From: Streptomyces sp. Ru72
GTDB lineage: Bacteria; Actinomycetota; Actinomycetes; Streptomycetales; Streptomycetaceae
Length of the DNA stretch: 50,569 bases
Assembly: GCF_002920635.1 (NCBI RefSeq)
Contig: NZ_PQSR01000057.1
Span: 1 to 50,569, forward strand
Direction of reading: 5' to 3'
Part shown: positions 17,720 to 25,704 of the stretch, piece by piece
Position numbering within the stretch: position 1 is the stretch's first letter
Layout: each line of letters opens with the position of its first letter
Notes under the pieces: generated by a model
Seen by the model: the letters and a program-made list of their open reading frames with translations, nothing else
What the model was told of the DNA's origin: nothing
Database searches by the model: none
Position numbers and translations under genes: made by a program

Positions 17720-18419
17720 GAAAGGGTGGGTTCACACTTCGGGTGAACCAGCGGTCGGACACTCCGGCCGGTTCCCACGATGCAGGCACGCCGAGCAACC
17801 GACGACAGTCAGTTGACGGTCCGCGTCCACGGATCCCGGCGAAGGACGGTGACCCGGGTCCGCCGTGGTCGTGGGCGAGGGGCCGGTCCTGCATGTCCAG
17901 TGCCACCAGGACGTCCGAGCGGCGCGCCCGCCCCAGGGTGAGGCTCTCGGTGTAGGCACCGTCGAAGCAGGTGAAGCGGACCGCCGCGCCCGGGGAGCGC
18001 ACCCCGGCGGCGTCCAGGACGCCCGCCGGCTTCACCCCTTCGAAAGGCGTCTTGTCCACACGCCATCCGTCCGTGCACAGCACGTCATGGACGACCCGGG
18101 TCTGCGGCATCGCGCGCAGGTCGGCGAGCGTGTAGGTCCGCGGCTTCTCCACCAGTCCGCCGACCGTGAGTTGGTAGTTCATCTCGTCCTTGTGCGGCAC
18201 CGAGCCGACGACGCTGTAGTACCGGAAGCCGCCCGGATTGGGCAGCAGGCCGGTCAGCCCGGTGGGGTCGACCTGGGAGGCGGCGCCCAGGAACCCCTCC
18301 CAGCCACGCTGGAGACGGGGCGCGGCGGCGAGCCCCGCGGCACCCGCACCGAGCATGCCCAGCATCGCCCGCCGTCCCACGGGTGCGCCCTCGGCCCTCG
18401 GCCTCGGCTTTCCTGCCAT
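17700..18419 (-). pseudogene. truncated exported molybdopterin-dependent oxidoreductase
   Basis: From ATG 18419 (AAGGAG upstream) the product starts with a twin-arginine-like region (GRRAMLGMLGAGAAGLAAAP) and then follows the sulfite-oxidase/MsrP-like molybdopterin domain: YYSVVGSVPHKDEMNYQLTVGGLVEKPRTYTLADLRAMP, the molybdenum-ligand cysteine in VLCTDGW, and CFDGAYTESLTLGRARRSDVLVALDMQDRPLAHDHGGP. After HDHGGP, where the family continues with the second half of the cofactor domain, the sequence changes abruptly to unrelated residues and ends inside an operator-like palindrome. About 240 residues total; the C-terminal part is gone. I infer a deletion of the 3' end, leaving a probably inactive remnant. 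Confidence 0.75.
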
Positions 18420-18545
18420 GGCCAGTGCGCTCCTTCGGAGTGATGACGATCCCGGCGATGTCCAGCCGCATGGGAGACGACGCCGGTCGGGCGGGCCCAC
18501 AGTGTGAACCCCCTGTCGGGCCACGTCGTCACACATCGTCCCGTC

Positions 18546-18566
18546 ATCACCTGTTCAACTGGTGAC
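18546..18566. promoter_or_regulatory. copy 3 of the palindrome, upstream of the truncated oxidoreductase
   Basis: ATCACC (18546-18551), spacer TGTTCAACT, GGTGAC (18561-18566). It lies 127 bp upstream of the oxidoreductase start on the minus strand; its reverse strand carries TTGAAC in the spacer. Confidence 0.75.
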
Positions 18567-18684
18567 GATGGCCTGTATGGCCGACTCGGGCTGTCAACAA
18601 CACGACACACGGAACGGTGCGGCATGCGCCCCGCTCGACATGTGCGCTAGGGCAGACATACATGGCTCCAGCCGGCCTGGACCC

Positions 18685-18709
18685 GGCCCGGGGCGACAGG
18701 TGCTACGCT
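18685..18709 (+). promoter_or_regulatory. possible promoter region of the ABC-F leader
   Basis: TACGCT at 18704-18709 fits a -10 box. It is preceded by the 15-mer GGCCCGGGGCGACAG (18685-18699), which recurs exactly at 38468-38482. No good -35 hexamer; inferred from position upstream of the small leader frame. Confidence 0.35.
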
Positions 18710-18746
18710 CTGAGCGACGTAGACCGTGCATCGAGGAGTCGCAGAC

Positions 18747-18776
18747 GTGCTGGGTGAAGACGACATCTCCGGGTGA
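18747..18776 (+). CDS. 9-residue leader peptide upstream of the ABC-F gene
   Basis: GTG 18747 opens a frame M-L-G-E-D-D-I-S-G-stop, with GAGGAG 8-9 bases upstream, a much better ribosome site than chance. It lies 136 bp before the ABC-F start and just ahead of stable hairpins. Short leader peptides of this kind control antibiotic-resistance ABC-F genes in Gram-positive bacteria by ribosome stalling; applied here as inference. Confidence 0.55.
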   Translation: MLGEDDISG

Positions 18777-18790
18777 GACCTGGATCTGAC

Positions 18791-18889
18791 GGCCACCGGC
18801 CGGCGCTGAAGAGAGCGCTGCCTGGGTGGCCCGTTTCGTCGTACCCCATTTCCCACGTCTGCCCAGGGCAGAACTCCGAGCTCTGCCCT
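18791..18889 (+). promoter_or_regulatory. attenuator-like leader of the ABC-F gene
   Basis: First hairpin: GGCCACC (18791-18797) pairs with GGTGGCC (18825-18831), with an inner GCGCT/AGCGC helix. Then three segments that pair exclusively: A TCTGCCC (18858-18864), B GGGCAGA (18866-18872), C TCTGCCC (18882-18888). B–C forms an 8-bp terminator-like hairpin; A competes for B. There is no U-tract, so either termination is weak or the ribosome site (GAGG near 18900) is affected. Confidence 0.5.
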
Positions 18890-18911
18890 CAGTGCCTCCG
18901 AGGTCTCTTCC

Positions 18912-20546
18912 ATGTCCGACGCCGCCATCGTCTGCTCGAACCTCTCCTTCTCCTGGCCCGACGACACCCCGGTCTTCCATGACCTGTCCTTCACCGTGGC
19001 CCCTGGCCGCACGGGCCTGGTCGCCCCCAACGGCTCCGGCAAGAGCACCCTCCTCAAGCTGATCGCCGGCGAACTCAAGCCCGCCACCGGCTCGGTGTCC
19101 GTGGGCGGCACGCTCGGCTACCTCCCGCAGAGCCTGCCCCTGATCGGGAACCTGACGGTCGCCGAGGTGCTCGGCATCGCCGAGGTCATCCGTGCCCTGG
19201 ACGCCGTGGAGTCCGGCGACGTCAGCGAGGAGCACTTCACCACCATCGGCGACGACTGGGACATCGAGGAGCGCACCCGCGCCCAACTCGAGCGTCTCGG
19301 GCTGGCCGACCTCACCCTGGACCGCGGCCTGAGCACGCTCAGCGGCGGCCAGGTCGTCTCGCTCGGCCTCGCCGCCCAGCTGCTCAAGCGCCCCGACGTG
19401 CTCCTGCTCGACGAGCCCACCAACAACCTCGACCTGGAGGCCCGGCACAAGCTGTACGACGTGCTGTCGGACTTCAACGGATGCCTGCTCCTGGTCAGCC
19501 ACGACCGCGCGCTGCTCGACCGCATGGAACGCGTCGCCGAACTCGGCAGCGACGAACTGCGCCTGTACGGCGGCAACTTCACCGAGTACGAGGAGGCCGT
19601 CCGCGCCGAGCAGGAGGTCGCCGAGAAGAAAGTCCGCAACGCGGAGCAGGAGCTGAGGCGGGAGAAACGGGAGATGCAGCAGGCCCGTGAACGCGCCGAG
19701 CGCCGAGCGAGCAACGCCGCGCGCAATCTCAAGAACGCCGGTCTGCCCCGCATCTTCGCCGGCAACATGAAGCGGGGCGCGCAGGAGTCCGCGGGCCGGG
19801 CCGGGCAGATGCACGCGGCCCGGGTCAGCGAGGCCAAGGCCCGCCTCGACGAAGCCGGACGCGCGCTACGCGAGGAGCAGCGCCTCACCCTGGAACTGCC
19901 CGACACCAAGGTGCCCTCCGGTCGCAACGTGTTCCTCGGCGTAGAGATGCAGGTGTGTCTTGGAGACAAGGCCGTGTTCGCAGAGGGCGGTGTCGACCTG
20001 ACCATCCGGGGCCCGGAGCGCATCGCGCTGACCGGCCCCAACGGCGCGGGCAAGACCACGCTCATGCGCCTGATCACCGGGGAACTCGCCCCGGACGGCG
20101 GGGAGATCAAGCGCAACGACGGCCGGATCGCCTACCTGTCGCAGCGCCTGGACCTGCTTGACCTGGACCGCACCGTGGCGGACAACTTCGCCGCGTTCGC
20201 CCCCGAGCGGCCCGAGGCGGAGCGGATGAACCTGCTCGCCCGCTTCCTCTTCCGGGGTGCCCGGGCGCACCTGCCGGTCGGGGTGCTCTCCGGCGGTGAA
20301 CGGCTGCGCGCCACCCTGGCCTGCGTACTGTGCTCGGAGCCGGCCCCCCATCTGCTGCTGCTCGACGAGCCGACCAACAACCTCGACCTCGTCAGCGTGG
20401 GGCAGTTGGAGGGCGCGCTCAACTCCTATCAGGGTGCCTTCATGGTGGTCAGCCACGACGAACGCTTCCTTGCCGAGATCGGGGTCAGCCGCTGGCTGCG
20501 ACTGGCCGACGGCGTGCTCAAGGAGACAGGGACCCCCGCGGTGTGA
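18912..20546 (+). CDS. ABC-F ATPase, probable antibiotic-resistance/ribosome-protection type
   Basis: 544 residues with two ABC domains and no membrane segments. Domain 1: Walker A APNGSGKST (38-46), signature LSGGQ (143-147), Walker B plus LLLDEPTNNLD. Domain 2: GPNGAGKTT (375-383), LSGGER, LLLLDEPTNNLD. Between them lies a charged, helical linker (about 225-335, EQEVAEKKVRNAEQELRREKREMQQARERAERRASNAARN broken here by alanines) of the length seen in proteins that reach the ribosomal P/A sites. ABC-F proteins dislodge antibiotics from the ribosome or act as translation factors. Start ATG 18912 has GAGG eight bases upstream. The leader with small frame and alternative hairpins supports drug-inducible control. 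Spectrum unknown. Confidence 0.9.
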   Translation: MSDAAIVCSNLSFSWPDDTPVFHDLSFTVAPGRTGLVAPNGSGKSTLLKLIAGELKPATGSVSVGGTLGYLPQSLPLIGNLTVAEVLGIAEVIRALDAVESGDVSEEHFTTIGDDWDIEERTRAQLERLGLADLTLDRGLSTLSGGQVVSLGLAAQLLKRPDVLLLDEPTNNLDLEARHKLYDVLSDFNGCLLLVSHDRALLDRMERVAELGSDELRLYGGNFTEYEEAVRAEQEVAEKKVRNAEQELRREKREMQQARERAERRASNAARNLKNAGLPRIFAGNMKRGAQESAGRAGQMHAARVSEAKARLDEAGRALREEQRLTLELPDTKVPSGRNVFLGVEMQVCLGDKAVFAEGGVDLTIRGPERIALTGPNGAGKTTLMRLITGELAPDGGEIKRNDGRIAYLSQRLDLLDLDRTVADNFAAFAPERPEAERMNLLARFLFRGARAHLPVGVLSGGERLRATLACVLCSEPAPHLLLLDEPTNNLDLVSVGQLEGALNSYQGAFMVVSHDERFLAEIGVSRWLRLADGVLKETGTPAV

Positions 20547-20649
20547 GCTGCCGGAGCGTGCGGCGGCCCGCGTCCGAGGCCGTGCGCCCGGCGGGCCGAC
20601 CACCGATCACATGGAACGGATTCCTGTGCCGCGGCCCGAAGGCGCTCGC

Positions 20650-21117
20650 CCATGACCTGGTCGCTCCCCGGGCGGCCGACGTGTCCTCGACGGCGTCTCC
20701 CTGACCGCCTCCCGCGGCCACCGCATCGGCCTGATCGGGGAGAACGGCGCAGGAAAGTCCACCGTGCAGGCGGTGCTCGCCGGCGAGGACGAACCCGACG
20801 CGGGAAGCGTCGCCGACTCGACCCTCACCGTGGTGCTCGACGACGCGCTGCGGGAGGCCCGCGAGGACCTCGCGGAGCTGGACGGGCTGGGCGAGGAGCT
20901 GTCCCGCGTCCCGGAGGACGCCCCCGGCCGCGTCCTCGGCACGGCCGGGCACGACCGCACGCTCGGCTCCTCTCCGGCGGGCAGCGCGGTCGGCCGGCGC
21001 TGGCCGCGCTGCTCATGCGGGCGGCCGTCGGCGCTGCTCGTCGACGAGCCGACCGGGCACCTGCCCACCCCCCTGTGCGTCGAACTCGGAGGCCGTGCTC
21101 GGCCCGGGTACCGGAGA
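20650..21117 (+). pseudogene. decayed second ABC-F gene
   Basis: One frame reads VLDGVSLTASRGHRIGLIGENGAGKST (Walker A near 20746) and VVLDDALREAREDLAELDGLGEELSRVPEDAP; another frame is needed for LLSGGQRGRPALAALLMRA (signature near 20968); a third change restores PSALLVDEPTGHL. Only about 155 codons remain of a family that needs about 530, so there are internal deletions and at least two frameshifts. It directly follows the intact ABC-F gene and may be what is left of a tandem pair. Confidence 0.8.
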
Positions 21118-21154
21118 AGAACGTGGGGAGGGGTGAGGGTTCTGGTGACGGTTC

Positions 21155-21184
21155 TTGCACTCCATGGGCGTCACCCGTCAAAAT
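21155..21184 (+). promoter_or_regulatory. promoter of the CGNR regulator, leaderless
   Basis: TTGCAC (21155-21160), 18-base spacing, CAAAAT (21179-21184), then six bases to the GTG start at 21191. This predicts transcription beginning at the start codon. The -10 box lies inside the palindrome spacer. Confidence 0.5.
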
Positions 21185-21190
21185 GGTGAT
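21170..21190. promoter_or_regulatory. copy 4 of the palindrome, at the CGNR regulator start
   Basis: GTCACC (21170-21175), spacer CGTCAAAAT, GGTGAT (21185-21190), immediately before GTG 21191. It covers the -10 region, the expected position for autorepression. Confidence 0.8.
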
Positions 21191-21754
21191 GTGAATCTTA
21201 ACCATGTCTTCGTATGCGGGCACCCGGCGCTCGACTTCGCAGCCACCCTTCGCGCCCGGCGCTCGACCCGTTTCGAGATGTTCGTGACCCCGGAGCGGCT
21301 CAACGCCTGGTACCTGGAGTCCGGACTCGTGGACACGATCACGCCCGGCGAGGAGGACGACGTCCGGGAGGCGATCGCCGTGCGGGAAGCGCTCTACCGG
21401 CTCGTCACCAACCGCCGGCTCGGTGAGGAGTTCGACCGTCAGGCACTCGCCGTGGTCAACGGCGCCGCGCGCAAGACCCCCGCGACACCGCAGCTCACCC
21501 TCACGGGCCGGCATACCGAGGCGACCCCCGAGCAGGCTCTGGCCACCGTCGCCCGGCAGGCCGTCGAACTGCTCAGCGGCCCGGACGTCCCCCTGCTGAA
21601 GGAGTGCGGCAACCCCGAGTGCACGCGCGTGTACATCGACCGGTCACGAGGCATGCGGCGGCAGTGGTGCGGCATGGAGTCCTGCGGCAACAAGTACAAG
21701 GCCGCCGCCTACCGCGCACGCAAGAAGAGCGCGTCCGTCGTGACCGCGCGCTGA
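21191..21754 (+). CDS. CGNR zinc-finger / ABATE-domain transcriptional regulator
   Basis: 187 residues. The N-terminal ~130 residues (HVFVCGHPALDFAATLRAR, PERLNAWYLESGLVD, EAIAVREALYRLV) match the ABATE domain, proposed as a stress-responsive ligand domain. The C-terminus is a CGNR zinc finger with cysteines C139, C144, C160, C165 (ECGNPECTRVYIDRSRG, WCGMESCGNKYKAAAYRARKK), thought to bind DNA. I take GTG 21191 as start because a promoter ends six bases upstream and a palindrome abuts it; ATG 21167 upstream would lie inside the promoter. There is no ribosome site, consistent with a leaderless mRNA. It is the prime candidate to bind the nine related palindromes in this region; that link is inference. 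Confidence 0.85.
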   Translation: MNLNHVFVCGHPALDFAATLRARRSTRFEMFVTPERLNAWYLESGLVDTITPGEEDDVREAIAVREALYRLVTNRRLGEEFDRQALAVVNGAARKTPATPQLTLTGRHTEATPEQALATVARQAVELLSGPDVPLLKECGNPECTRVYIDRSRGMRRQWCGMESCGNKYKAAAYRARKKSASVVTAR

Positions 21755-22319
21755 CCCTTGGCCGCGTGCATCGTGCGGTCTCGGCGCTTACCGGTACAAG
21801 CGCCCGCAAGCACTGCGATGGTCTCGCGGAACCTGTGCATCGACGCGCCCCGCACGTCGCCGGCCCTGAGGGGGGACTCGGACCGCTGACGCGGGGACGG
21901 GCTCCGGCCAGGGGAACGTGGCCGACTCCGGAGGCCCCGTACCGGTCCCGTCGTCCGCGTGTCCGAAACGGCGGAGCCTCAAGCCGGGGCAACGTGACAG
22001 CAGGCCGAAAGGTCCGGCGCACCGCGCCCGTCCGGCAACCGCTTCGAGGACTCCCGGCAGAAATACATGGCTCGGCGGCTCGAAGGTTCTGTCACACGTT
22101 TGCCGGGCAGTCTGTGCGACGGAGCCTCGTGCGCGGGGCGGCTGCGTGCCTTGAGCGGCTGAGGAACAGGCGGCACCAGCTACATGCGCAGGCACATCGG
22201 CGCTTATCGTGAACAGTGCACATGCCCGGCGAAGCATCTGGCGTCGACAGGTGTCCGCACGGGACCCTCGGCATGAGTACCATGCGCGACATCATCCATA
22301 TCGAGGGAGTGAAACGGTT
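21755..22319. other. intergenic stretch without a supportable gene
   Basis: About 565 bp. Open frames on both strands lack ribosome sites and recognisable sequence. It must contain the promoter of the 22320 gene; I see no clear hexamers. Confidence 0.4.
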
Positions 22320-22877
22320 GTGACCAGCCGATCAGCCGTCCCGCTCCGATCGCGGTTGGTGGAACAAGCCGCGTCGGACCTGGAGGAGAACCGCCGTCAA
22401 CAGCAGGAGCTGACGGAAAGGCTCACGGTGCTGAAGCAGGAGGAGGCCCTCCTGTCGGACATCCTGAGCCTCGCTCAGCGGTACAAGGGCGTCGCGGACC
22501 TGTCACGCCTGCCCGAGCAGTTGCAGGACGAGCCCGTCGCCGTAAAGGCGAAGCGAGCCCCTACCGGAGCCGCCGCGCGACGCTCGACCTCGGCCAGGAC
22601 CGCTCCGGCGGGTGACGCGGCGAAGGCCGGCGCGAAGGGGAAGTCGCGTCGGCCTCTGCTCGGTGACCTCCTGTTGGAGCTGCTCGGCAAGCACGAGGGG
22701 CCGCGCCTGGCGAAGGAACTGCGGGACGAACTTCTGGAGAAGTACCCGGACCGCAACCCGACGCCGCAGGTGGTGCGGAACACCCTCGAATCCCTGGTCG
22801 CAAAGGGACGCATCCAGCGTCACAAGCAGCAGCGTTCCGTCATGTACACCCTCGTCACGTCGCGCGTGGCCCGCTGA
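22320..22877 (+). CDS. coiled-coil, winged-helix-like putative DNA-binding protein
   Basis: 185 residues from GTG 22320, with GAGGGAG about ten bases upstream. The N-terminal part (about 10-55) is a charged coiled coil (VEQAASDLEENRRQQQELTERLTVLKQEEALL). An Ala/Arg/Lys-rich basic linker follows. Residues about 118-180 (LLGDLLLELLGKHEGPRLAKELRDELLEKYPDRNPTPQVVRNTLESLVAKGRIQRHKQQRSVMYTL) read as a winged helix of the kind that ends in a beta-wing. I recognise the architecture, not a named family. It probably acts as a regulator; target unknown. Confidence 0.7.
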   Translation: MTSRSAVPLRSRLVEQAASDLEENRRQQQELTERLTVLKQEEALLSDILSLAQRYKGVADLSRLPEQLQDEPVAVKAKRAPTGAAARRSTSARTAPAGDAAKAGAKGKSRRPLLGDLLLELLGKHEGPRLAKELRDELLEKYPDRNPTPQVVRNTLESLVAKGRIQRHKQQRSVMYTLVTSRVAR

Positions 22878-22925
22878 CACCTCCGCTCGTCCCGGTGGCC
22901 CGTGCGGCTGGACGCCGCAGGATTG

Positions 22926-23528
22926 CTACCCCCGCCATATGTTGTCGAACGCGCCGCCCTCGACACCCCGGCGCAACCGTACGGCCTCCAACTCCGTCAC
23001 CGCGTCCCCGACGGCGGCCAGCACCGTGTTCACCGCGTCCCCGTCCGGACTCTCGCGGGCGTCCGACGGGGTGCCCCCGATCCTCAGGACGGCCGTCAGA
23101 GCGGCGAGGAGCGGATCGCCCGAGGCCCGGCGCTCCTCCGCCCGACGGCGCTCCGGGGAATCGGCCGACACGGTCCGCGTGAACCGCCTCCGAAGCCCGT
23201 CACCCCGCGGGTGGCCGCTGAGCCCGGCCCGCTCCAGGTCGTCGGCGTAGGCCGCGGCGAGTGCGCTGCCGCGGCGCCACAGCCAGTCCTCGACCGTCTC
23301 GTACGGCTCCCGCCGTAGGAGCGAGGCGAAAGCCTGATCCAGCAGACGGTCGCCCGTCGCCACCCTCGGACCGGGCACCATGCGGTCGCCGTCAAGCGTC
23401 AGCGCCCCGCTCTCCAGCAGATCGACCGCCTCCGCCCCCGCCAGTGCGAGGGAGAGGTCGCCCTGTTCCACCGGCCGGTCGGGCGGCAGTCCCAGGGCGA
23501 CCAGCGCGAGGTCGCGTGCGGTGTTCAT
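22926..23528 (-). CDS. GPP34 (GOLPH3-like) family phosphoprotein
   Basis: 200 residues from ATG 23528 (GGAGG upstream). Pattern of the GPP34 domain: ARDLALVALGLPPDRPVEQGDLSLALAGAEAVDLLESGALTLDGDRMVPGP, LLDQAFASLLRREPYETVEDWLWRRG and the C-terminal VGDAVTELEAVRLRRGVEGGAFDNIWRG. In eukaryotes the domain binds phosphatidylinositol-4-phosphate at Golgi membranes; many actinomycetes carry it with unknown role. Its start overlaps the stop codon of the flavoprotein gene (ATGA), so both are translated from one message. Confidence 0.85.
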   Translation of the reverse strand: MNTARDLALVALGLPPDRPVEQGDLSLALAGAEAVDLLESGALTLDGDRMVPGPRVATGDRLLDQAFASLLRREPYETVEDWLWRRGSALAAAYADDLERAGLSGHPRGDGLRRRFTRTVSADSPERRRAEERRASGDPLLAALTAVLRIGGTPSDARESPDGDAVNTVLAAVGDAVTELEAVRLRRGVEGGAFDNIWRG

Positions 23529-24964
23529 GAGTCCCTCCTGATCTCCAGCAGACGCAGCCACACCTCGCTGATCGTGGGGAAAGCGGGCACGGCGTGCCAG
23601 AGGCGCTCGACGGGCACCTCCGCGGTGATGGCGACGGTGGCCGAGTAGAGCAGTTCGCCGACGCCCGGCCCGGCGAAGGTGGCACCGACGACGACCTGAC
23701 GGTCCCGGTCGATGAGAACGCGCGCCTTGCCCCGGTAGTCGGGGCGGTACTGGAGGGCGCCCGCGAGGTGGCCGATCTCGTAGTCGACGACCTCGACGGC
23801 GCGACCGGCGCGCTCGGCCTCGCGGACGGTCAGACCCACGGAGGCGACCTCGGGATCGGTGAAGACGACGCCCGGGACGGCCTCGGTGTCAGCCGTGCTG
23901 CTGTGCGGCGCCCAGCGGCCGGTGTCCAGTTCCTCGCCGCGGGCCCGGGCACCGATCACGGCACCGGCGATGCGGGCCTGGTACTTTCCCTGGTGGGTGA
24001 AGAGCGCCCGGCGATTGACGTCTCCGACGGCGTACAGCCAGTTCCCGGGCACGGCGGTGACCGTCAGGCTGTCGTCGGTGGCGATCCAGTCACCCGGGGC
24101 CAGTCCCACAGTGTCGAGCCCGACGTCCTCCGAGCGCGGGGCGCGGCCGGTGGCGAAGAGGATCTCGTCGGCGGTCAGTTCGCCGCCGTCCGAGAGGGTG
24201 GTCCGGACCTCTCCGTCGCGTGCCCGCTCCGCTGCGACGACGGAGACGTTGAACCGCACGTCCGCGCCGGCTTCCCGCAGCCGCTCGGTGACCAGTTCCC
24301 CCGCGAAGGGCTCCATGCGCGGCAGCAGCCGCTCCCCCCGGGCGAGCAGGGTCACCCGGCTTCCCAGCGCCTGCCAGGCGGTGGCCATCTCGACGCCCAC
24401 CACACCGGCGCCGGCGACCGCCAGGCGGCGGGGCGGCTTCCGGGCACTGGTCGCCTCCCGGCTGGTCCAGGGCCTCAGGTTCTCGATCCCGGGCAGCGGG
24501 GGCAGGGCCGCGCGGCTGCCCGTGCACAGGGCGACGGCGTGCCGGGCACGTAGCCGGAGGGTATGGCCGGCCGGGGTCTGCACCGAAACCTCGCGCTCCC
24601 CGGCCAGGCGTCCGTGACCGCGCAGCAGGTCGATGCCTGCTGACTTGATCCACTCGACCTGGCCGTCGTCCTTCCAGTCGGCGGACATGCGGTCGCGGTG
24701 CGCCAGGACGGCCTCGGTGTCCAGCGGGCCCCTGACGGCGTGGCCGAGCCCGGGAACGTGTACGGCGTCGGCGCGGAGCAGGGCCGGGCGCAGCAATGCC
24801 TTGCTGGGTTCGCAGGCCCAGTACGAGCATTCGCCGCCGGCGAGTTCGCTCTCCACGATGACGGTGCTCAGGCCCGCGGCGCTGGTGCGGTCCGCGACGT
24901 TCTCGCCGACGGGCCCCGCGCCGATCACGATGACGTCGTAGGTGCGGGTGTTCTCGGTCGTCAT
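23525..24964 (-). CDS. FAD-dependent pyridine nucleotide-disulfide oxidoreductase
   Basis: 479 residues from ATG 24964. FAD-binding motif GAGPVGE (15-21), redox-active cysteine pair in GGECSYWACEPSK (C46 and C51, CxxxxC as in lipoamide dehydrogenase, glutathione and mercuric reductases), NAD(P)-binding motif AGAGVVGVEMA, second FAD motif LYAVGDVNRR, and the dimerisation domain with HAVPAFPTISEVW supplying the catalytic histidine. It would reduce a disulfide, quinone or metal using NAD(P)H in the cytoplasm; the exact substrate is open. It lies between the VOC and GPP34 genes in a three-gene operon. A long in-frame extension upstream overlaps the VOC gene and is rejected. Confidence 0.9.
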   Translation of the reverse strand: MTTENTRTYDVIVIGAGPVGENVADRTSAAGLSTVIVESELAGGECSYWACEPSKALLRPALLRADAVHVPGLGHAVRGPLDTEAVLAHRDRMSADWKDDGQVEWIKSAGIDLLRGHGRLAGEREVSVQTPAGHTLRLRARHAVALCTGSRAALPPLPGIENLRPWTSREATSARKPPRRLAVAGAGVVGVEMATAWQALGSRVTLLARGERLLPRMEPFAGELVTERLREAGADVRFNVSVVAAERARDGEVRTTLSDGGELTADEILFATGRAPRSEDVGLDTVGLAPGDWIATDDSLTVTAVPGNWLYAVGDVNRRALFTHQGKYQARIAGAVIGARARGEELDTGRWAPHSSTADTEAVPGVVFTDPEVASVGLTVREAERAGRAVEVVDYEIGHLAGALQYRPDYRGKARVLIDRDRQVVVGATFAGPGVGELLYSATVAITAEVPVERLWHAVPAFPTISEVWLRLLEIRRDS

Positions 24965-25070
24965 GTGTGCTCCGATGGATGGACGTCGGCCGGTGGACGG
25001 GGTCGGCGGACGGGTGTCGTGACGGCGGTTCCGGCGCGGCGGTGGAGGCCGGCCGCGCCGGGACCGGGTC

Positions 25071-25511
25071 TCAGCGGCCGGGGGCGCGTTCGGTGACCTC
25101 CTGGAGGTACCACTCGTTGCCGTCCAGGTCCTTGAAGGCGGCGAAGGTGCCGTAGCTGGCCCGCTCGGGGTGCAGGCCGGGAACCCGGTGGGAGTCACCG
25201 GCGTGATGGAAGGCGCCGGTCTCGTCGCGGAACGGGCCGTGGACCTCCACACCGCGGGACTCCAGCTCCTTCTGGGCCTCGACGATGTCGGTGACGGTCA
25301 GCTGCAGGCCGTGGAGCGTGCCCTCCTCCTGCCGGGTGAGACCCTCGCCGAAGATGATCGAGCACTCGGAGCCGGGCGGGGTCACCTGCACGATCCGGTA
25401 GCCGTCGTCGATGGGGAAGTCGGCGTCGAGGCGCCAGCCGAGCCGCTCCGCGTAGAAGCGCTTGGCACGGTCCACGTCGGACACCGGGAGAACGACGACT
25501 TCGAGCTTCAT
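25071..25511 (-). CDS. VOC family (glyoxalase-like) protein
   Basis: 146 residues with the paired beta-alpha-beta-beta-beta fold of vicinal-oxygen-chelate proteins: MKLEVVVLPVSDVDRAKRFYAERLGWRLDADFPIDDGYRIVQVTPPGS, HGLQLTVTDIVEAQKELESRGVEVHGPF and the end DLDGNEWYLQEV with the metal-ligand glutamate position. Such proteins are lyases, dioxygenases or drug-binding proteins. ATG 25511 is used; an in-frame GTG at 25517 has better spacing to AGGA. First gene of the operon with the flavoprotein and GPP34 genes. The DNA just upstream is not its own ancestral leader but a remnant of a secreted hydrolase gene. Confidence 0.85.
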   Translation of the reverse strand: MKLEVVVLPVSDVDRAKRFYAERLGWRLDADFPIDDGYRIVQVTPPGSECSIIFGEGLTRQEEGTLHGLQLTVTDIVEAQKELESRGVEVHGPFRDETGAFHHAGDSHRVPGLHPERASYGTFAAFKDLDGNEWYLQEVTERAPGR

Positions 25512-25559
25512 GTCCACGGCTGTGATCCTGCTTTCGGTGGTTCGGACAATCGGATGGCT

Positions 25560-25665
25560 GGGATCGGTGGGCGGTGCCACCGGAGACGAACATGCCGAGC
25601 GTGAGCCCCGCTGTGAGCACCGTGACCGCACCGCTACCCGCGCTCACGTTCACGCCGTGAGCGCC
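25560..25665 (-). pseudogene. remnant of an exported alpha/beta hydrolase signal peptide
   Basis: In one minus-strand frame the DNA reads VSAGSGAVTVLTAGLTLGMF then VSGGTAH, closely matching the signal peptide of the hydrolase at 30915 (SSALTAGLALGAFTLSGTAN). The DNA itself is also alike (GCTCAC-GCGGGGCTC-CGCTCGGC with few changes). No hydrolase body follows; the frame runs into the VOC gene. A collapsed copy of the palindrome lies just upstream. I infer a recombination joint between a lost hydrolase gene and the VOC gene. Confidence 0.6.
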
Positions 25666-25704
25666 GGCCCTCACTGTCGGCCGCGAGCGATGCGTGCCGC
25701 ATCA

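Noticed and set aside
25195..25674. 159-codon hypothetical protein on the minus strand
   Set aside because: Its start is the hydrolase signal-peptide remnant and the rest is an out-of-frame reading of the VOC gene.
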